This document shows positions 1 to 11,001 of a stretch of DNA of 64,000 bases, one piece after another. Position 1 is the first letter of the stretch. Every line of letters starts with the position of its first letter. The translations under genes were made by a program, and so were the position numbers. Source of the stretch: Mantis religiosa (taxonomy: Eukaryota > Arthropoda > Insecta > Mantodea > Mantidae); the NCBI GenBank assembly GCA_030765055.1, contig CM060952.1, forward strand, positions 79,822,055 to 79,886,054, written 5' to 3'. The notes under the pieces are model-generated. The model searched no databases and was not told where the DNA came from. It saw only the letters and a program-made list of their open reading frames with translations.

Positions 1-388
1 TAAAGCAAATCTCACATTGTAAAACTGTGAGGCACGATCCTCGGGTGTCACACATGAAAATCCACATTTATTTGAGGTTAAGTGTACTTTTTATTATAAC
101 AGCTAGCAGCTTCGCCCGTCTTATTTGAACCAGTGCATCAATATGTGTAATACTCTATGGAGCATGGGTCCACCTACCAGTTCTCATGTTCAACAATCTT
201 ATGAACTTTGAACCCTCCCAGCAACTTAGGCCATGACAGTTCGTTTCATACTCAGCTCTATAATGTTTCCTTACCTCCAACGATGACACCTCCATGCCTA
301 TTTATTTATTATATTACATAATTGTCTTTTTGACCTTTGTTCAGGTCATCGTATCGTTTTTTACCCCTTTGCCAAATGTTTAAGGCCT
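1..388. other. unassigned AT-rich flank
   Basis: No coding signal, terminal repeat or recognisable repeat family is visible here. Short reading frames lack any family motif. Confidence 0.5.
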
Positions 389-470
389 GGACCCGTAGCT
401 CAGTTGGTAGAACACCTGCCTACCGTGCAGGGTTCGAATCCCGGCGGTGGGGGTGAGGATTTTTCTCCGA
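389..470 (+). repeat. tRNA-derived SINE head (family C)
   Basis: The stretch contains an A-box-like tagctcagttgg and a B-box-like ggttcgaatcc in tRNA spacing, so it looks like an RNA polymerase III promoter module. A CCTGC/GCAGG anticodon-like stem encloses a 7-nt loop, but there is no variable loop and no pairing acceptor stem, so this is not a functional tRNA gene. The following ~70 bases (gaggatttttctccgacg onwards) may be the SINE body. No second copy is seen in this window, so family status is inferred. Confidence 0.6.
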
Positions 471-1113
<643 letters not shown>

Positions 1114-1120
1114 CCTTGTT

Positions 1121-1323
1121 TTATCTTTGTTAATAGAAACTTCTCAGGTAACGCACTCCACGTGGATATAGCATCTATCTGTCATTTGTGATTTCTGCAT
1201 ATTCCATTAGCTGAAGTGATGCGTTCATTGGTGCTTAATATAGTCCGAGAAGCGCGCCAGTACCCCCTCACTCTTCCGAAAATAATCAGTCGTTATCTGA
1301 GATGTTTCTATTAACAAAGATAA
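1121..1323. repeat. short inverted repeat
   Basis: The arm at 1121-1147 is the reverse complement of 1297-1323 with about one mismatch in 27 bases (core tctattaacaaagataa). The spacer is about 150 bp. The element could be a small MITE or a rearranged repeat; no convincing target duplication was found, and the left arm abuts the GT tract. Confidence 0.55.
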
Positions 1324-1870
1324 AGCCTCCATCAATCTGTCAACCAAATTGTAATTAAAGTAATGTAATACATGTGTTTTTATCAATTGTTACATGTATC
1401 ATGTATTTAAACCTATGTCTGTCACAATAAGACTTATGTAGACAAGCGACATAAAATAAAGCATTAAAAAAGATAAAGCCAGGGTAACCTTTTGAATAGC
1501 AGGATAATACAGCAAAGCATATCGAACTTACTCTCTGTAATCAACTTTGGTTTCACCCCGACCAGGTTACGATCATCCTGGATATTCTGGATTTCTTCAA
1601 GCAAAGGATGCGCCGCAACGGTTTTCAAGAGAATACCGTCATCCCAAACACCGTTTGCATAGAAAGCTTTTTGAAAATATTGATTTTAATAAAACCCCTC
1701 TATTTTTTTACAGAATGTATCATATGATTAAGATGTTTCCATGAAAATTGAAATATACATCTTGAATTCCCTAGGAATACCCTCTTCATTCTGGATGATT
1801 TCTGTATAACTGGTAAACTGTAAGAGAAACACAAAATCTTACTACACAAAAATAGAGCAACTGACTCCTT
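1324..1870. other. unassigned sequence
   Basis: No recognisable coding or repeat feature. A short gataaagcc motif recurs near 1318 and 1475. Confidence 0.4.
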
Positions 1871-2066
1871 AATTGACCTAATAGTCGTCTGAACTATAAA
1901 GCTCAGATCTAAAAGTATTTATACCAGAATAAGTCACCATTAAGGTAGTTGTCTCCCGTGGTTGAAACCCCGGTTATGGTGTTGAATTTTTCAGTCAGAT
2001 TCTACCCTTCCATACTTTGTCCTGCACACGACTAGTGTGAAAGAACAATAATTTCCATCATAGGGT
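1871..2066 (+). repeat. SINE family B, internally deleted copy
   Basis: This segment aligns with the reverse complement of the SINE at 43771-44265. Shared blocks include tcaccattaaggtagttgtc, the B-box-like part ttgaaaccccggttatgg, and a 3' block acgactagtgtgaaagaaca. The part of the tRNA-like region that carries the A box is missing, so this copy is a deleted relic. Family membership rests on comparison within the window. Confidence 0.7.
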
Positions 2067-2150
2067 TTGTTATAACACGCAATCTATTTCAAATATATTT
2101 TGTTTCTAGACTTAACCATTTCCGAGGTATTCTTTGTTAACAGTTCATAT

Positions 2151-2689
2151 TGTCACCCGGGCGTTGGAACACCCTATGGAAGCAGCTGAGAGTGGAAGAC
2201 AGGGGAGGTCCGTGTTAGCCACGCCTCCGCCTCGTCTGTCTTATAGTGGTGACAGGGATGGCTGGGGGAAAAAACATGATTGTGCGGTCTGTTTCTCTTC
2301 CACCTGTGTTCTGGAAATTACGGGATCTTTCATCTACTGGAACCTTCCTGTGGAAGCCAGAAGGCGGCGATATTCCTATAAAAAGGGGCTGCCGTGAGCG
2401 AAGTGAAGTCAGTTAGTTAGTTAGTGAGTCAGTGAGAGTTCGTGGCAATCAGCGTAAGAAGATTGTGTATGTGCAACGGAAGAATTTACGTAATTGTGTA
2501 CGTGCATCGGAGTATTGTCCGTAATTACTAGTGCAAGTGAAATTGTAACGGACGAACTGGTGAATTGTAATTGTGTGCAGTACGTAATTCGGTGTAATTG
2601 GCAAGTATTAAACTGTAAGTCGGTGGAAATAAAGAACATTTTTGAGTGGTGAAATTGGACTTTTCATTTCACGAACCCACAAATTCACA
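2151..2689 (+). repeat. 5' LTR of the Gypsy element
   Basis: It is 539 bp and begins TGTCACCCGGGCG. It carries a TATA box (TATAAAAA at 2377-2384) and an AATAAA polyadenylation signal at 2628-2633, in the order expected for U3-R-U5. Compared with the 3' LTR it has 8 extra bases near 2510. Confidence 0.93.
2377..2384 (+). promoter_or_regulatory. TATA box in the 5' LTR
   Basis: TATAAAAA followed by a GC-rich stretch; the same site sits at 4286-4293 in the 3' LTR. The position fits the U3/R boundary. Activity is not testable from sequence. Confidence 0.65.
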
Positions 2690-2690
2690 A

Positions 2691-2704
2691 TTGGTGTCAG
2701 GAGT
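2691..2704 (+). other. primer binding site candidate
   Basis: TGGTGTCAGGAGTG begins 2 bp after the 5' LTR. The opening TGG pairs with the CCA end of a tRNA. Which tRNA is used cannot be told here. Confidence 0.7.
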
Positions 2705-4046
2705 GCGACATAACACACTGGAGGCAGCATTAGAAAAGATTTTAGCGGAGTTGAAACAAATGAAGACGGCCAACGACAACATCACCGCGGAACTGAAACA
2801 AATGAAGACGGCCAACGACAACATCACCGAGAAGATGGAAGAAATGAAGGACGAGTTAACCACAGAAATGAGAGCAGCGAACGACCGTCTGGCCACGGAA
2901 ATGAAGGTGGCGAACGAGGCTCTCGCCGCCAAATTTGAGGAGCGATTGGCCGGCGTGAGGGATGACGTCACGAATCTGGGCAAGCGGATGGGTCAAGTAG
3001 ACGACCGCCTTAATGATTTAGAGGAAAAGGCCGACAACATCGCCAAACCCCTCACCCGCCTGACAGAGGAACACCGACCTTATGTGTGGACGGAGGACGC
3101 CGAAGACGCTTTCGAGCACCTGAATGAAACCCTGTGCAGTGCTCCAATTTTGGGTTTCCCACAACCGGGTGGCGCCTTCATTGTGGACACCGACGCTAGC
3201 GACCATTGCATTGGAGGTGTCCTACCGCAGATCCAGGACGGCCATGAGCGGGTGATAGCCTACTACAGCAAGACGCTATCCAAGGCAGAGAAGAACTACT
3301 GCGTCACCCGACGAGAATTATTGGCGGTAGTAAAGACCTTGGGGCACTTCCGTAAGTACATGTACGGTCAGCCATTCCACCTGAGGACTGACCATTCCGC
3401 CCTAACCTGGCTATTGAGCTTTAAGAACCTGGAAGGCCAGACAGCACGTTGGGTCCAGAGGCTGCAGGAGTACGACTTCACCTCGGAACATCGTAGAGGG
3501 CAGAGCCACGGTAACGCAGACGCCATGTCCCGAAGACCCTGTCCAGTAGAGTGCGGTCAGTGCACAAGAGTGGAAGAGAAGGAGCGTGCCGCAGCAGTCC
3601 GAGTAGTTGTGGCAGTGCCTGCTGAAGGCTGGGATAGCGCAGGCCTGAGGAGGGAGCAGCTGGCGGACGCAGACTTGGGGCCACTCTTGAGGGAAGTGGA
3701 GGCAGGGATGAGACCAACCTGGGAGGACATCGCACCGAGGAGCACCACCTACAAGTCGTACTGGGCCCAATGGGACTCGTTGAAGACCAGAGTGGGCGTG
3801 CTGTTCCGGGTATGGGAGTCACCCGATGGGAAGGCGCAGAGAGAACAGCTGGTACTTCCCCGGAGCAAGGTCCCGGAAGTCTTGGAGGAAGTGCACGCCG
3901 GTACTTCAGGAGGACACCTGGGAGCGAACCGAATGATTCACAAACTACGGCAGCGCTACTTCTGGCTGAGACTCCTAGCAGATGCTGGTGGTACACCTGG
4001 ACCGCCTGGCACGCTACGATGGTGCTGTTCGAGATGAACAGCTTTG
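2700..4046 (+). pseudogene. gag-pol fusion remnant of the Gypsy element
   Basis: One open frame runs from the LTR edge to 4037; the GTG at 2646 lies inside the LTR and is not a credible start. The first in-frame ATG is near 2760. The first ~130 residues are a gag-type coiled coil with a duplicated LKQMKTANDNIT unit. They join in frame, near 3030-3050, to the end of RT (IAKPLTRLTEEHRPYVW). RNase H follows with acidic residues in FIVDTDASDH, RRELLAV and LRTDHSALTWL. Next comes the start of an integrase HHCC zinc finger (HAGTSGGHLGANRMIHKLR). A second junction near 3980 shifts frame to a short pol tail (HLDRLARYDGAVRDEQL) that stops at 4044-4046. Most of gag, protease, the RT palm and the integrase core are absent. 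Whether the gag-RNase H fusion is ever translated is unknown. Confidence 0.85.
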
Positions 4047-4058
4047 AGGAGGGAGCAG
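4046..4058 (+). other. polypurine tract
   Basis: The purine-rich gaggagggagcag lies directly 5' of the 3' LTR, where plus-strand priming occurs in LTR elements. Confidence 0.75.
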
Positions 4059-4590
4059 TGTCACCCGGGCGTTGGAACACCCTATGGAAGCAGCTGAGAG
4101 TGGAAGACAGGGGAGGTCCGTGTTAGCCACGCCTCCCCCTCGTCTGTCTTATAGTGGTGACAGGGATGGCTGGGGGAAAAAAACATGATTGTGCGGTCTG
4201 TTTCTCTTCCACCTGTGTTCTGGAAATTACGGGATCTTTCATCTACTGGAACCTTCCTGTGGAAGCCAGAAGGCGGCGATATTCCTATAAAAAGGGGCTG
4301 CCGTGAGCGAAGTGACGTCAGTTAGTTAGTTAGTGAGTCAGTGAGAGTTCGTGGCAATCAGCGTAAGAAGACTGTGTATGTGCAATGGAAGAATTTACGT
4401 AATTGTGTACGTGCATTGTCCGTAATTACTAGTGCAAGTGAAATTGTAACGGACGAACTGGTGAATTGTAATTGTGTGCAGTACGTAATTCGGTGTAATT
4501 GGCAAGTGTTAAACTGTAAGTCGGTGGAAATAAAGAACATTTTTGAGTGGTGAAATTGGACTTTTCATTTCACGAACCCACAAAGTCACA
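4059..4590 (+). repeat. 3' LTR of the Gypsy element
   Basis: It is 532 bp and nearly identical to 2151-2689, with a TATA box at 4286-4293 and AATAAA at 4529-4534. It is followed by the ATAT target duplication. Confidence 0.93.
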
Positions 4591-4594
4591 ATAT

Positions 4595-5448
4595 GTTATA
4601 ATACTTTTTTTTTCTTATTCAACTTCAACTACACATTTTGACGTTCCATGAATAAAAAGCAATAAAAGCGTCGTCCTCCTTAACTTAAAAACAAAAATGC
4701 AATTAAATAACCAAACACAGTATTTAAATTCAGTATCTTGCGAAGCTTCTCAAGAAAATCGCTGTAGTAGCATGGCAGCTTACAACATTCAAAACCACAT
4801 CCAAATTCGTTTGGCAATGCCAAAGGATATTAAATTCTGGCATCCAACAATTTCAGTACACATATCTACAGAATTACAATAAAGGTGTTTCAGAGGTTTG
4901 AGCACGTTTCATTACATACATATCTGCATTATTTTGTAAACGACAAAGAAATATAACACAGGCTTGATTGTCAGTTTTTACTTTTGTCTTTTGTTGAAGA
5001 CAAACAATGTAACAACAGGCAATGTAACCAGGTTTTGTTAGTACTCTATGGAGTGCAGTAATTATTTATATTATGTGGAGTAACAACAATTATTTTCCGC
5101 TCCATGGCATTCTCAACTAAAAGTTTATGTCTCATTTATAGACATGTTCATTTATAACTTCAAGTACAATGACTGTGCAAGTCCTTGTTACTCTTTTGGT
5201 TATTTATAAAATGGAATTAATAGAAATGTTTTATAGCCCTATGTCCTTCAGCACGGAATGGACATATCCAAAGAGATTGAGTGGTTTTTTTTTTCAGATT
5301 ACCAAAATCACTCAAATTTTCTCTCTTTCTAGCTCAAGTTCTCAGGTGACCGTAGTGTCTCTGCTTCATTCTACCAACTGGTGTATCATCACCTCACTTC
5401 GGGCTGATCACCCACCCTCGCGAGTCTCTTATACTCTATACAAGGAGG
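4595..5448. other. unassigned sequence
   Basis: AT-rich, without a family-level match that I can make. This is the pre-insertion flank of the BEL/Pao element; its last bases include the gtaaa target duplication (5449-5453). Confidence 0.5.
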
Positions 5449-5453
5449 GTAAA

Positions 5454-5606
5454 TGTGGAGAACGAGAGTTACATCTTGTGCCAAAATCGATAAGAGAAAA
5501 GAGATAGTGTTTTTATATGGTTTCTTTGGTGATTGTTCTCAGAGTTGGTGTTGAATTGTCAACATGAAGGTATGATTCACTTGTAGAGAGATACGAGAAG
5601 TTGAAG
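5454..5606 (+). repeat. 5' LTR of the BEL/Pao element, interrupted
   Basis: Positions 5454-5560 align with 23218-23340 of the 3' LTR, ending in the shared gttgaattgtc. Beyond that the copies diverge. The Jockey LINE and then the Tc1-like element cut the rest of the LTR or leader, so the 5' LTR end, somewhere near 12550-12600, is not resolved. Confidence 0.75.
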
Positions 5607-6366
5607 CATATCGATGTTTTTTTTTAGTTTTTTATAGGGCAGCCCCACACCCGCCGCCCCCGGTGGCGATCATCCGGCATGCAGTGCCGTGCGCTACATC
5701 GCCTCACTCATGCAGTTACAGTCCTAACATGCTGGGAGAGTTTATGTTTTACTGCGAGGGTTAGTCGGGTCCCGCATTAGCACCCCGGTTAGTCCCGTAA
5801 TGTATGTTGCTGGCATGCATTGCATGCGAGCGCGTCCTGAGTGCAGCCAGTGGCAGTGAAGGTGTTTATGCATAGGGAAATGAGTGCAGTAGTTAAATTG
5901 CGTGCATTTTCTAATGTTTACGTGGATATGTCATGCAGGGAGTTGAGTGCTTAGGTGGTGGGAGCGATGATTATAATAATATAAGTTGTGCGTGGTCCCC
6001 TTAATGGGAGCCGTGTCCGTTCGTGTAGCTCCTGTCCATATTCTTGCCAGGTAGTCATGTTGTCCACACCTCTGCGCAGAGGATACTCGGCGAAGACGGT
6101 GCAGCTGTGGGACGTGTGTCACTTGAGAGGTACCTTTCGCCTCCTCGGGTCCGCCTTGACCGGGTAGCTCAAGGTGTTTGTTCTAGGGCAGCTGCGTCGG
6201 TGGTCCCTCACGTGAAGACTCTGTAACAGTAAAATCAAGTGTCAGTAAATCAAGTTTTCGAGGAAGTTCAGAAATCTCGTTGTCTATGTCTGGGTTTGTC
6301 AGATTTCTGTCAAATAGTGAAAGAGGTCCTTTGTGTCGGTCAATCGTTGTCTCGTACAGGCCGAAG

Positions 6367-8997
6367 TTAGATATTAATGTTATTGTGTGCAGGTAGCTTA
6401 CTGTACATGTCTATGATAGTTTTTTTAATAAATTGCCCGATTGTGTGCATGTGTAAGTCATTGTGTAGTTCTTTTGATGGCGTGATAATTGGTACTCTGC
6501 ATGTTATTCTGAGTATTTTGTTTCGGAGAGTTTGAATGCGTTTGATGTGAGTCTTCGCCGCGTACCCCAAGACCAGCGCTGCGTGAGTCACAATTGGTCT
6601 AATCAGAGTCTTGTATAGAGTTAATCCCATTTGGAGTTTTAAGGAATTGCTAAGATTTATTAGCGGGTATGATTTGCGAAATTGTGTGTAGGCTTTCCTG
6701 CGTACTTCATCAATGTGCGGTCGCCAAGCGAGACCTTGGTCCATTACTAGTCCCAGATATTTGATCTTTGTGGTCCAGCTTATATCGTTGTCCAATAAGG
6801 TTAGCGGAGCTAGACCGTGTCTCGGGTGGTAATGCTGCTTGCGTTTGGTGAATATTATGGCTTCGGTTTTTGCTGTGTTCACTTTAATTCACCATTTAGT
6901 AAGCTACGGCTGTAGCCTATTGAGTGACTCCTGTAAGTATTTGTGTATTAATGTTAATCTGCCCGATTGAGCCATAATCGTGATGTCATCAGCGTACAGG
7001 AAATAAGTGCTCAATGGATTTTTTGGTATGTCATTTATATATACATACACATGTATACATATATAAGTTGAATAGTAGTGGCCCCAGTATACTGCCTTGT
7101 GGAACGCCTGCCTTTATTGGCGAGGTGTGGATGTGGCATTATTGGCGACCGAGGAGAAAGTTCGATCGCTCAAGTAATTTGCAACTAATTTTTTATCATT
7201 ATGTCCGGGAATTTGTATGACATCATCTTCCGCAGTAGGCCCGCGTGCCATACGCGGTCGAAGGCACGTTCAATGTCCAATAGGACATTGACTTTTTAAA
7301 GTATTAGCCTTTCGTAGTCTGCTCAGTGGCGCGCATAAGCTGCGAGGTGGTTGAATGTTTAGCTTGGAATCCGAACTGTTCGGGGATGAGCAGATTGTGT
7401 TTTATTACAAACGCATTTATTCGTTGTGCTATGACTTTTTATAGCAGTTTTCTCATTGTGTTAAGTAGACTAAATGGTCTGTAATTGTTCGGGTTTGTAT
7501 GATCCTTGTCTTGCTTCGTGAAGTGTAGCACGCTTGCTGTTTTCCATCGATTGTGGAAGCAGCCATGCGTGAGGCATATGCTGAAGATTTTTGCAAGTAC
7601 TTGCAGTGCGCTTTGTGGTATATTTTGCAGTGCAGTATTGGGGATTCGATCTGGTCCGGGCGCTTTACGTTTTGGCAGGTGCTGTACAAGCCATTTTATC
7701 TCCGCCGGATGAGTCTTTCTAATTTGGTCATGCAACGGTCATTCGTGTAAGCTTCGTGTGAGTGCGTCAGTTTATCTAATAAACGTAGGTAATGACGGTG
7801 TTATATTAGGGGTTAAATGTGTTTTCGAGCGCGTCCGCTAGTGCCTCTGCCTTTTCTTCATCCGTTGTGGCAATGTGTTGCCCTATGTGAAGAGGGGGAA
7901 TAGAGACCTTCTCCCTGGCTATTCTCCATACCGTTGTATTTTGCGCGTCTAAAGACTGCAGTGTGTTGTTCCATTGTTCCGAGATAACTGCTGCAGTGCG
8001 TTCGCGGAATTGTTTATTTAGCACTCGGAGCAGTGTTTGCGCGGTTTGCTGTCTCGTGTGCTGCCATTGCCTCCTGGTTCAGTTAAGTTGTATAGTTATG
8101 TGTTGTATATCTACCGGGAGATGCGTGTTTGTTTTACCCTGCCGTTGAAGTGGTACTGCCACCATTGTTGCATGTTGAATAGCCTTCTCAATTTTAATAG
8201 CGGCAGTATCAATGTCGCCAACCGAGTTTGCTTGTACATCGGGAATTTGAGTATCTACCGTCCTCTCAAAAAGGTCCAAGTTTGCTTTATTATAATTGCG
8301 CCGAGGTCTGATAGGGTCGCTTTTTAGCGGGCCTTCTAGGTTTATGAGTATGGGTAGATGATCGGATTATAGATCGTTGTATACCGCAAGTAAGAATCGC
8401 GTGCCAGCCTGTCTCTCAATAATGTCCAGTAGATCTGGTGTGGCGTTCATGTTGAACGGTATGTATGTTGGCTCAGTAGGAGCGTGTATTATATAGCCGG
8501 ATGTGTTTTGATGCCGCAAGAGTGTGTTTCCAGCCGCGTTTGTGATGTTAGAGTTCCACAAAGGATGTTTGGCGTTGAAATCACCTGCGATGACTATCCT
8601 GTGGTGTAACTGAACTGAAGTGTTCAGGTCTGAATTGATTAAATCCCCCGGCGGGTTGTAGGCGGAAACTATGATTACGCTATTATTATTATTGATTGTT
8701 GTAGCTATTGCACTTGCCTCCAATCTCTGGAGTGGTGGGAACTGTATTTGGTAATGTAAACCAACTCTGTGGACAGCTATGGCTGTTCATCCCCCCCCCC
8801 CCCCCCCGTCTATCGCGATCGTTACGGTATATGTTGTAACCTGGTAAACTGAATCTGTCCCGTGGGCTTAAATATGTTTCTTGTAAGAGGAATATGTGTA
8901 CCCCGTTTTTGGCCAGGAAGTCTAGTAGTTCATGTTTTCGCTGTCTGAGTCCATGGGCATTCCAAGTCATTAGTTTGGCTGTGGTGTTAACGTCCAT
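6367..8997 (-). pseudogene. Jockey ORF2, endonuclease plus reverse transcriptase, frameshifted
   Basis: Translation starts at 8997 (MDVNTTAKLMTWNAHGLRQR), the usual opening of an APE-type endonuclease, with the catalytic LLQETYL nearby. A later frame carries AGDFNAKHPLWNS. RT motifs follow at lower coordinates: RKAPGPDRIPN, NNYRPFSLL, GVPQGSILGPLLF near 7090 and the catalytic FLYADDITIMAQ near 6990. The C-terminal block ends at 6367. The frame changes several times. One change coincides with a 17-C run at 8791-8807, so part of the damage may be homopolymer slippage or an assembly error. Confidence 0.88.
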
Positions 8998-9240
8998 CGC
9001 TGTTTAATAAAAGTCGAAAATACTGGCTGTAGAGTTCCATTGTGTTCTGCCTATCGTCTGGTTTCTTTGCCAGCATTTCTAGCCCTAGATAGCACATCTC
9101 CAGGTTAAATTGCCATTCCTGGCTGCCAATCCTCAGTTTGGTTGGGTAGGGGTTTCTAGTGCCCTCCCGCCTATCCTGTCTGGGGGGTGCTAACTTTCGG
9201 CAGTTGTTAGCGTCCCCCATCGTCTTGTGGGGAGGCATAC

Positions 9241-10588
9241 TAGCTCCGCCATGTGCCGGTTCGGCTGTGGAGCCATTTCTGGTGGCTGGAAGTCCCTGCC
9301 TCCTCCCAGTTTTTTCCCGCGTCCTTAAGTCGGATTTCCGCAGCGCAGCTAACTGTCGCTAGTACACTGGGCCGCCACGAAAGCGTGTCCCGTGTCCCCG
9401 CGAGCCACACAGGAGGCGCTGTCGCTGCTGCAGCGGCACGTCACAAGTCTGGGAGCCGTGTCCGACCCCACACTTGAAGCAGGCAGCAGCCGCCATGTAG
9501 TTGACAGCCAAATGGCCCAACCTCTGACATCTGCTGCACAGTTTCGGAAACCGGGGCGGGCGGTACTCCTCAATAGTCACCCTAGAGTGAGTACGGTCCG
9601 TCTCTGTAGTAGCCGGAAGAGATCGCCCTGAGGTTTCAGTTCAACTAGGTAATGGAGGAGGGATGTCCTATCCTTGTTGAACTGGCGCAGCTGGACAATC
9701 CGCGCCACTGAAATCATGGAGGCCTCTAATTCTCCCCCTGATTTCAGGCTCGGTACCGTACATGTAGATGCGTTTAATTACCGCTCTACAGCTTACAGCA
9801 TGGTCCGGTGCCACAACATGAAAATCCATGTTGGCCTGGCGCAGATGGTCGCACATACGCTTGCAGTCATTGGGGCTTCTGGTCCTAATTTCAAAGTCCT
9901 GGATTAGGGAAGCCCGGCGCACCTCTATGTCTGTAATACCTATCTGTCTCGTAAAGTCCGTCAAAGTCTTGCTAATGTCTGTTTTGTGTCTGCTTTTTAG
10001 GAATATTGGAGGTTGGTAAGAGGCATCCTGGGCGTAGGTTCGGGGTGGCTGGTCGGGATTCAATGCATTGGAGCGGGTGGGTGTCACAGGTCATGGGTCT
10101 GGGCAAGACGAGGGTCCAGGTTGAGGTTCGAGACAGGATGAACGTCCAGGTTGAGGTTACGTGCGGAGAGAAGGTATAGGTTGGGGATCCGGATTGGATG
10201 AGGGACCTGGTTGAGGATCACGAGGAGATGTGCGGGATGAGATGCTTTTGGGTGTGGAAATAGGTGGCTTATGAGTCGGGGAAGGTGAGTGGGTTTTTAG
10301 GACTTCGGGATAGGGGCGATGGAGTCCCAGGAGGGAAGAGGATTGTAGGGGGATCAGAGATGCTGGAGGGAGAGGACCGTAAGGACGAGGATGAGGAAGA
10401 TGACGAACGAGATGGGGTCAGAGGAGTGTTTTGGAGCTGGGTGGTAGGTGTTCTTTGGTTGGGTTGGGCAGAGGGATTTGATGGGGTACAGGGGAGCCTG
10501 AAAAGTCAAGGTATGTCCTAACCACGTTTCGTCTAGTCGTACGCAATGTCGTGGGAGATCGTTTCGTCTTGGTCTTTCCCCTACCCAT
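9241..10588 (-). pseudogene. Jockey ORF1 (gag-like, CCHC zinc knuckles), broken
   Basis: A start at 10588 opens with a basic segment (MGRGKTKTKRSPTTLRTTRR). A Pro/Ser-rich linker follows, then an RRM-like region (around DIEVRRASLIQDFEIRTRSP). Three Cys/His knuckles lie at 9359-9580, including LCSRCQRLGHLAVNY and CFKCGVGHGSQTC. This protein binds element RNA and forms the ribonucleoprotein. There is a stop near 10425 and frame breaks before the knuckles. The apparent plus-strand ORF at 10264-10521 is a shadow of the Pro-rich region. Confidence 0.75.
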
Positions 10589-11001
10589 GTCTGTAGTATT
10601 TCAGTAGCGTATTGGTCTCTATGGGAAGTAAATCTAAAAGAAAAGAAGAAATAAGAAAGATAGTAGGAGAGAAAGAGCTAGTATAGGGCGCTGAGAAGCG
10701 CGAGCAACAGAGGACCGGATTCCCAGAAGGAGACGCCTAGATTCCAGTCACGGGGACTGTTGGCTTAGGTCTTGTTGCCCTACCCAAGTACTGAGCTAGA
10801 GCCAGGAGCAGTTGGAGCTGTATAGCTCGGCGAAGCAGCGTCGGGGAGTTCGCTGGCTCTGACTCCTTCTTCTCGCTGTTAGACCTAACAGCTAGTCGGG
10901 CTCTTCAACCAGTTCGGTCCGATGATCTCTCCTCTGCGATGTTGCTCCCTCGAAGGCTCGACGAGACCCTCCCCACATATCGATGATGAAGCCTACAACT
11001 A

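Larger units (their letters stand above)
2151..4590 (+). mobile_element. Ty3/Gypsy LTR element, non-autonomous, internally deleted
   Basis: The element is bounded by direct LTRs (2151-2689 and 4059-4590) that start TGTCACCCGG and end TTCACA/GTCACA. ATAT flanks both sides (2147-2150 and 4591-4594), a 4-bp target duplication as expected for this superfamily. A primer-binding-like TGGTGTCAGGAGTG follows the 5' LTR, and a purine tract gaggagggagcag precedes the 3' LTR. The internal region is only about 1.4 kb and lacks protease, the RT core and the integrase core, so the element could move only with proteins supplied in trans. The LTRs differ mainly by an 8-bp indel, a 1-bp indel and a few substitutions, which suggests recent insertion. 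Confidence 0.93.
5617..10975 (-). mobile_element. full-length Jockey-clade LINE
   Basis: The minus-strand element runs from a GC-rich 5' end at 10975 to a short A tail at 5617-5626. It is flanked by a perfect 10-bp target duplication catatcgatg (5607-5616 and 10976-10985). The order is 5' UTR, ORF1 with RRM-like region and zinc knuckles, then ORF2 with endonuclease and reverse transcriptase, as in Jockey elements. At 5.36 kb it is full length. Both ORFs carry frameshifts, so this copy is dead. The 3' UTR (5640-6366 on the plus strand) is GC-richer than its surroundings. Confidence 0.88.

Noticed and set aside
389..470. Functional tRNA gene
   Set aside because: No acceptor stem pairing and no variable loop; a SINE head explains it better. 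The same applies to the heads at 24064, 29199 and 62937.
2646..2700. Translation start at the GTG at 2646 for the Gypsy ORF
   Set aside because: The codon lies in the LTR before the primer-binding site and is not ATG, so it is not a credible gag start.
3411..4080. Minus-strand frames overlapping the Gypsy pol region
   Set aside because: No family motifs; they are shadows of the GC-rich RNase H coding strand.
10264..10521. Plus-strand Gly/Asp-rich protein
   Set aside because: It is the complement of the Pro/Ser-rich linker of Jockey ORF1.
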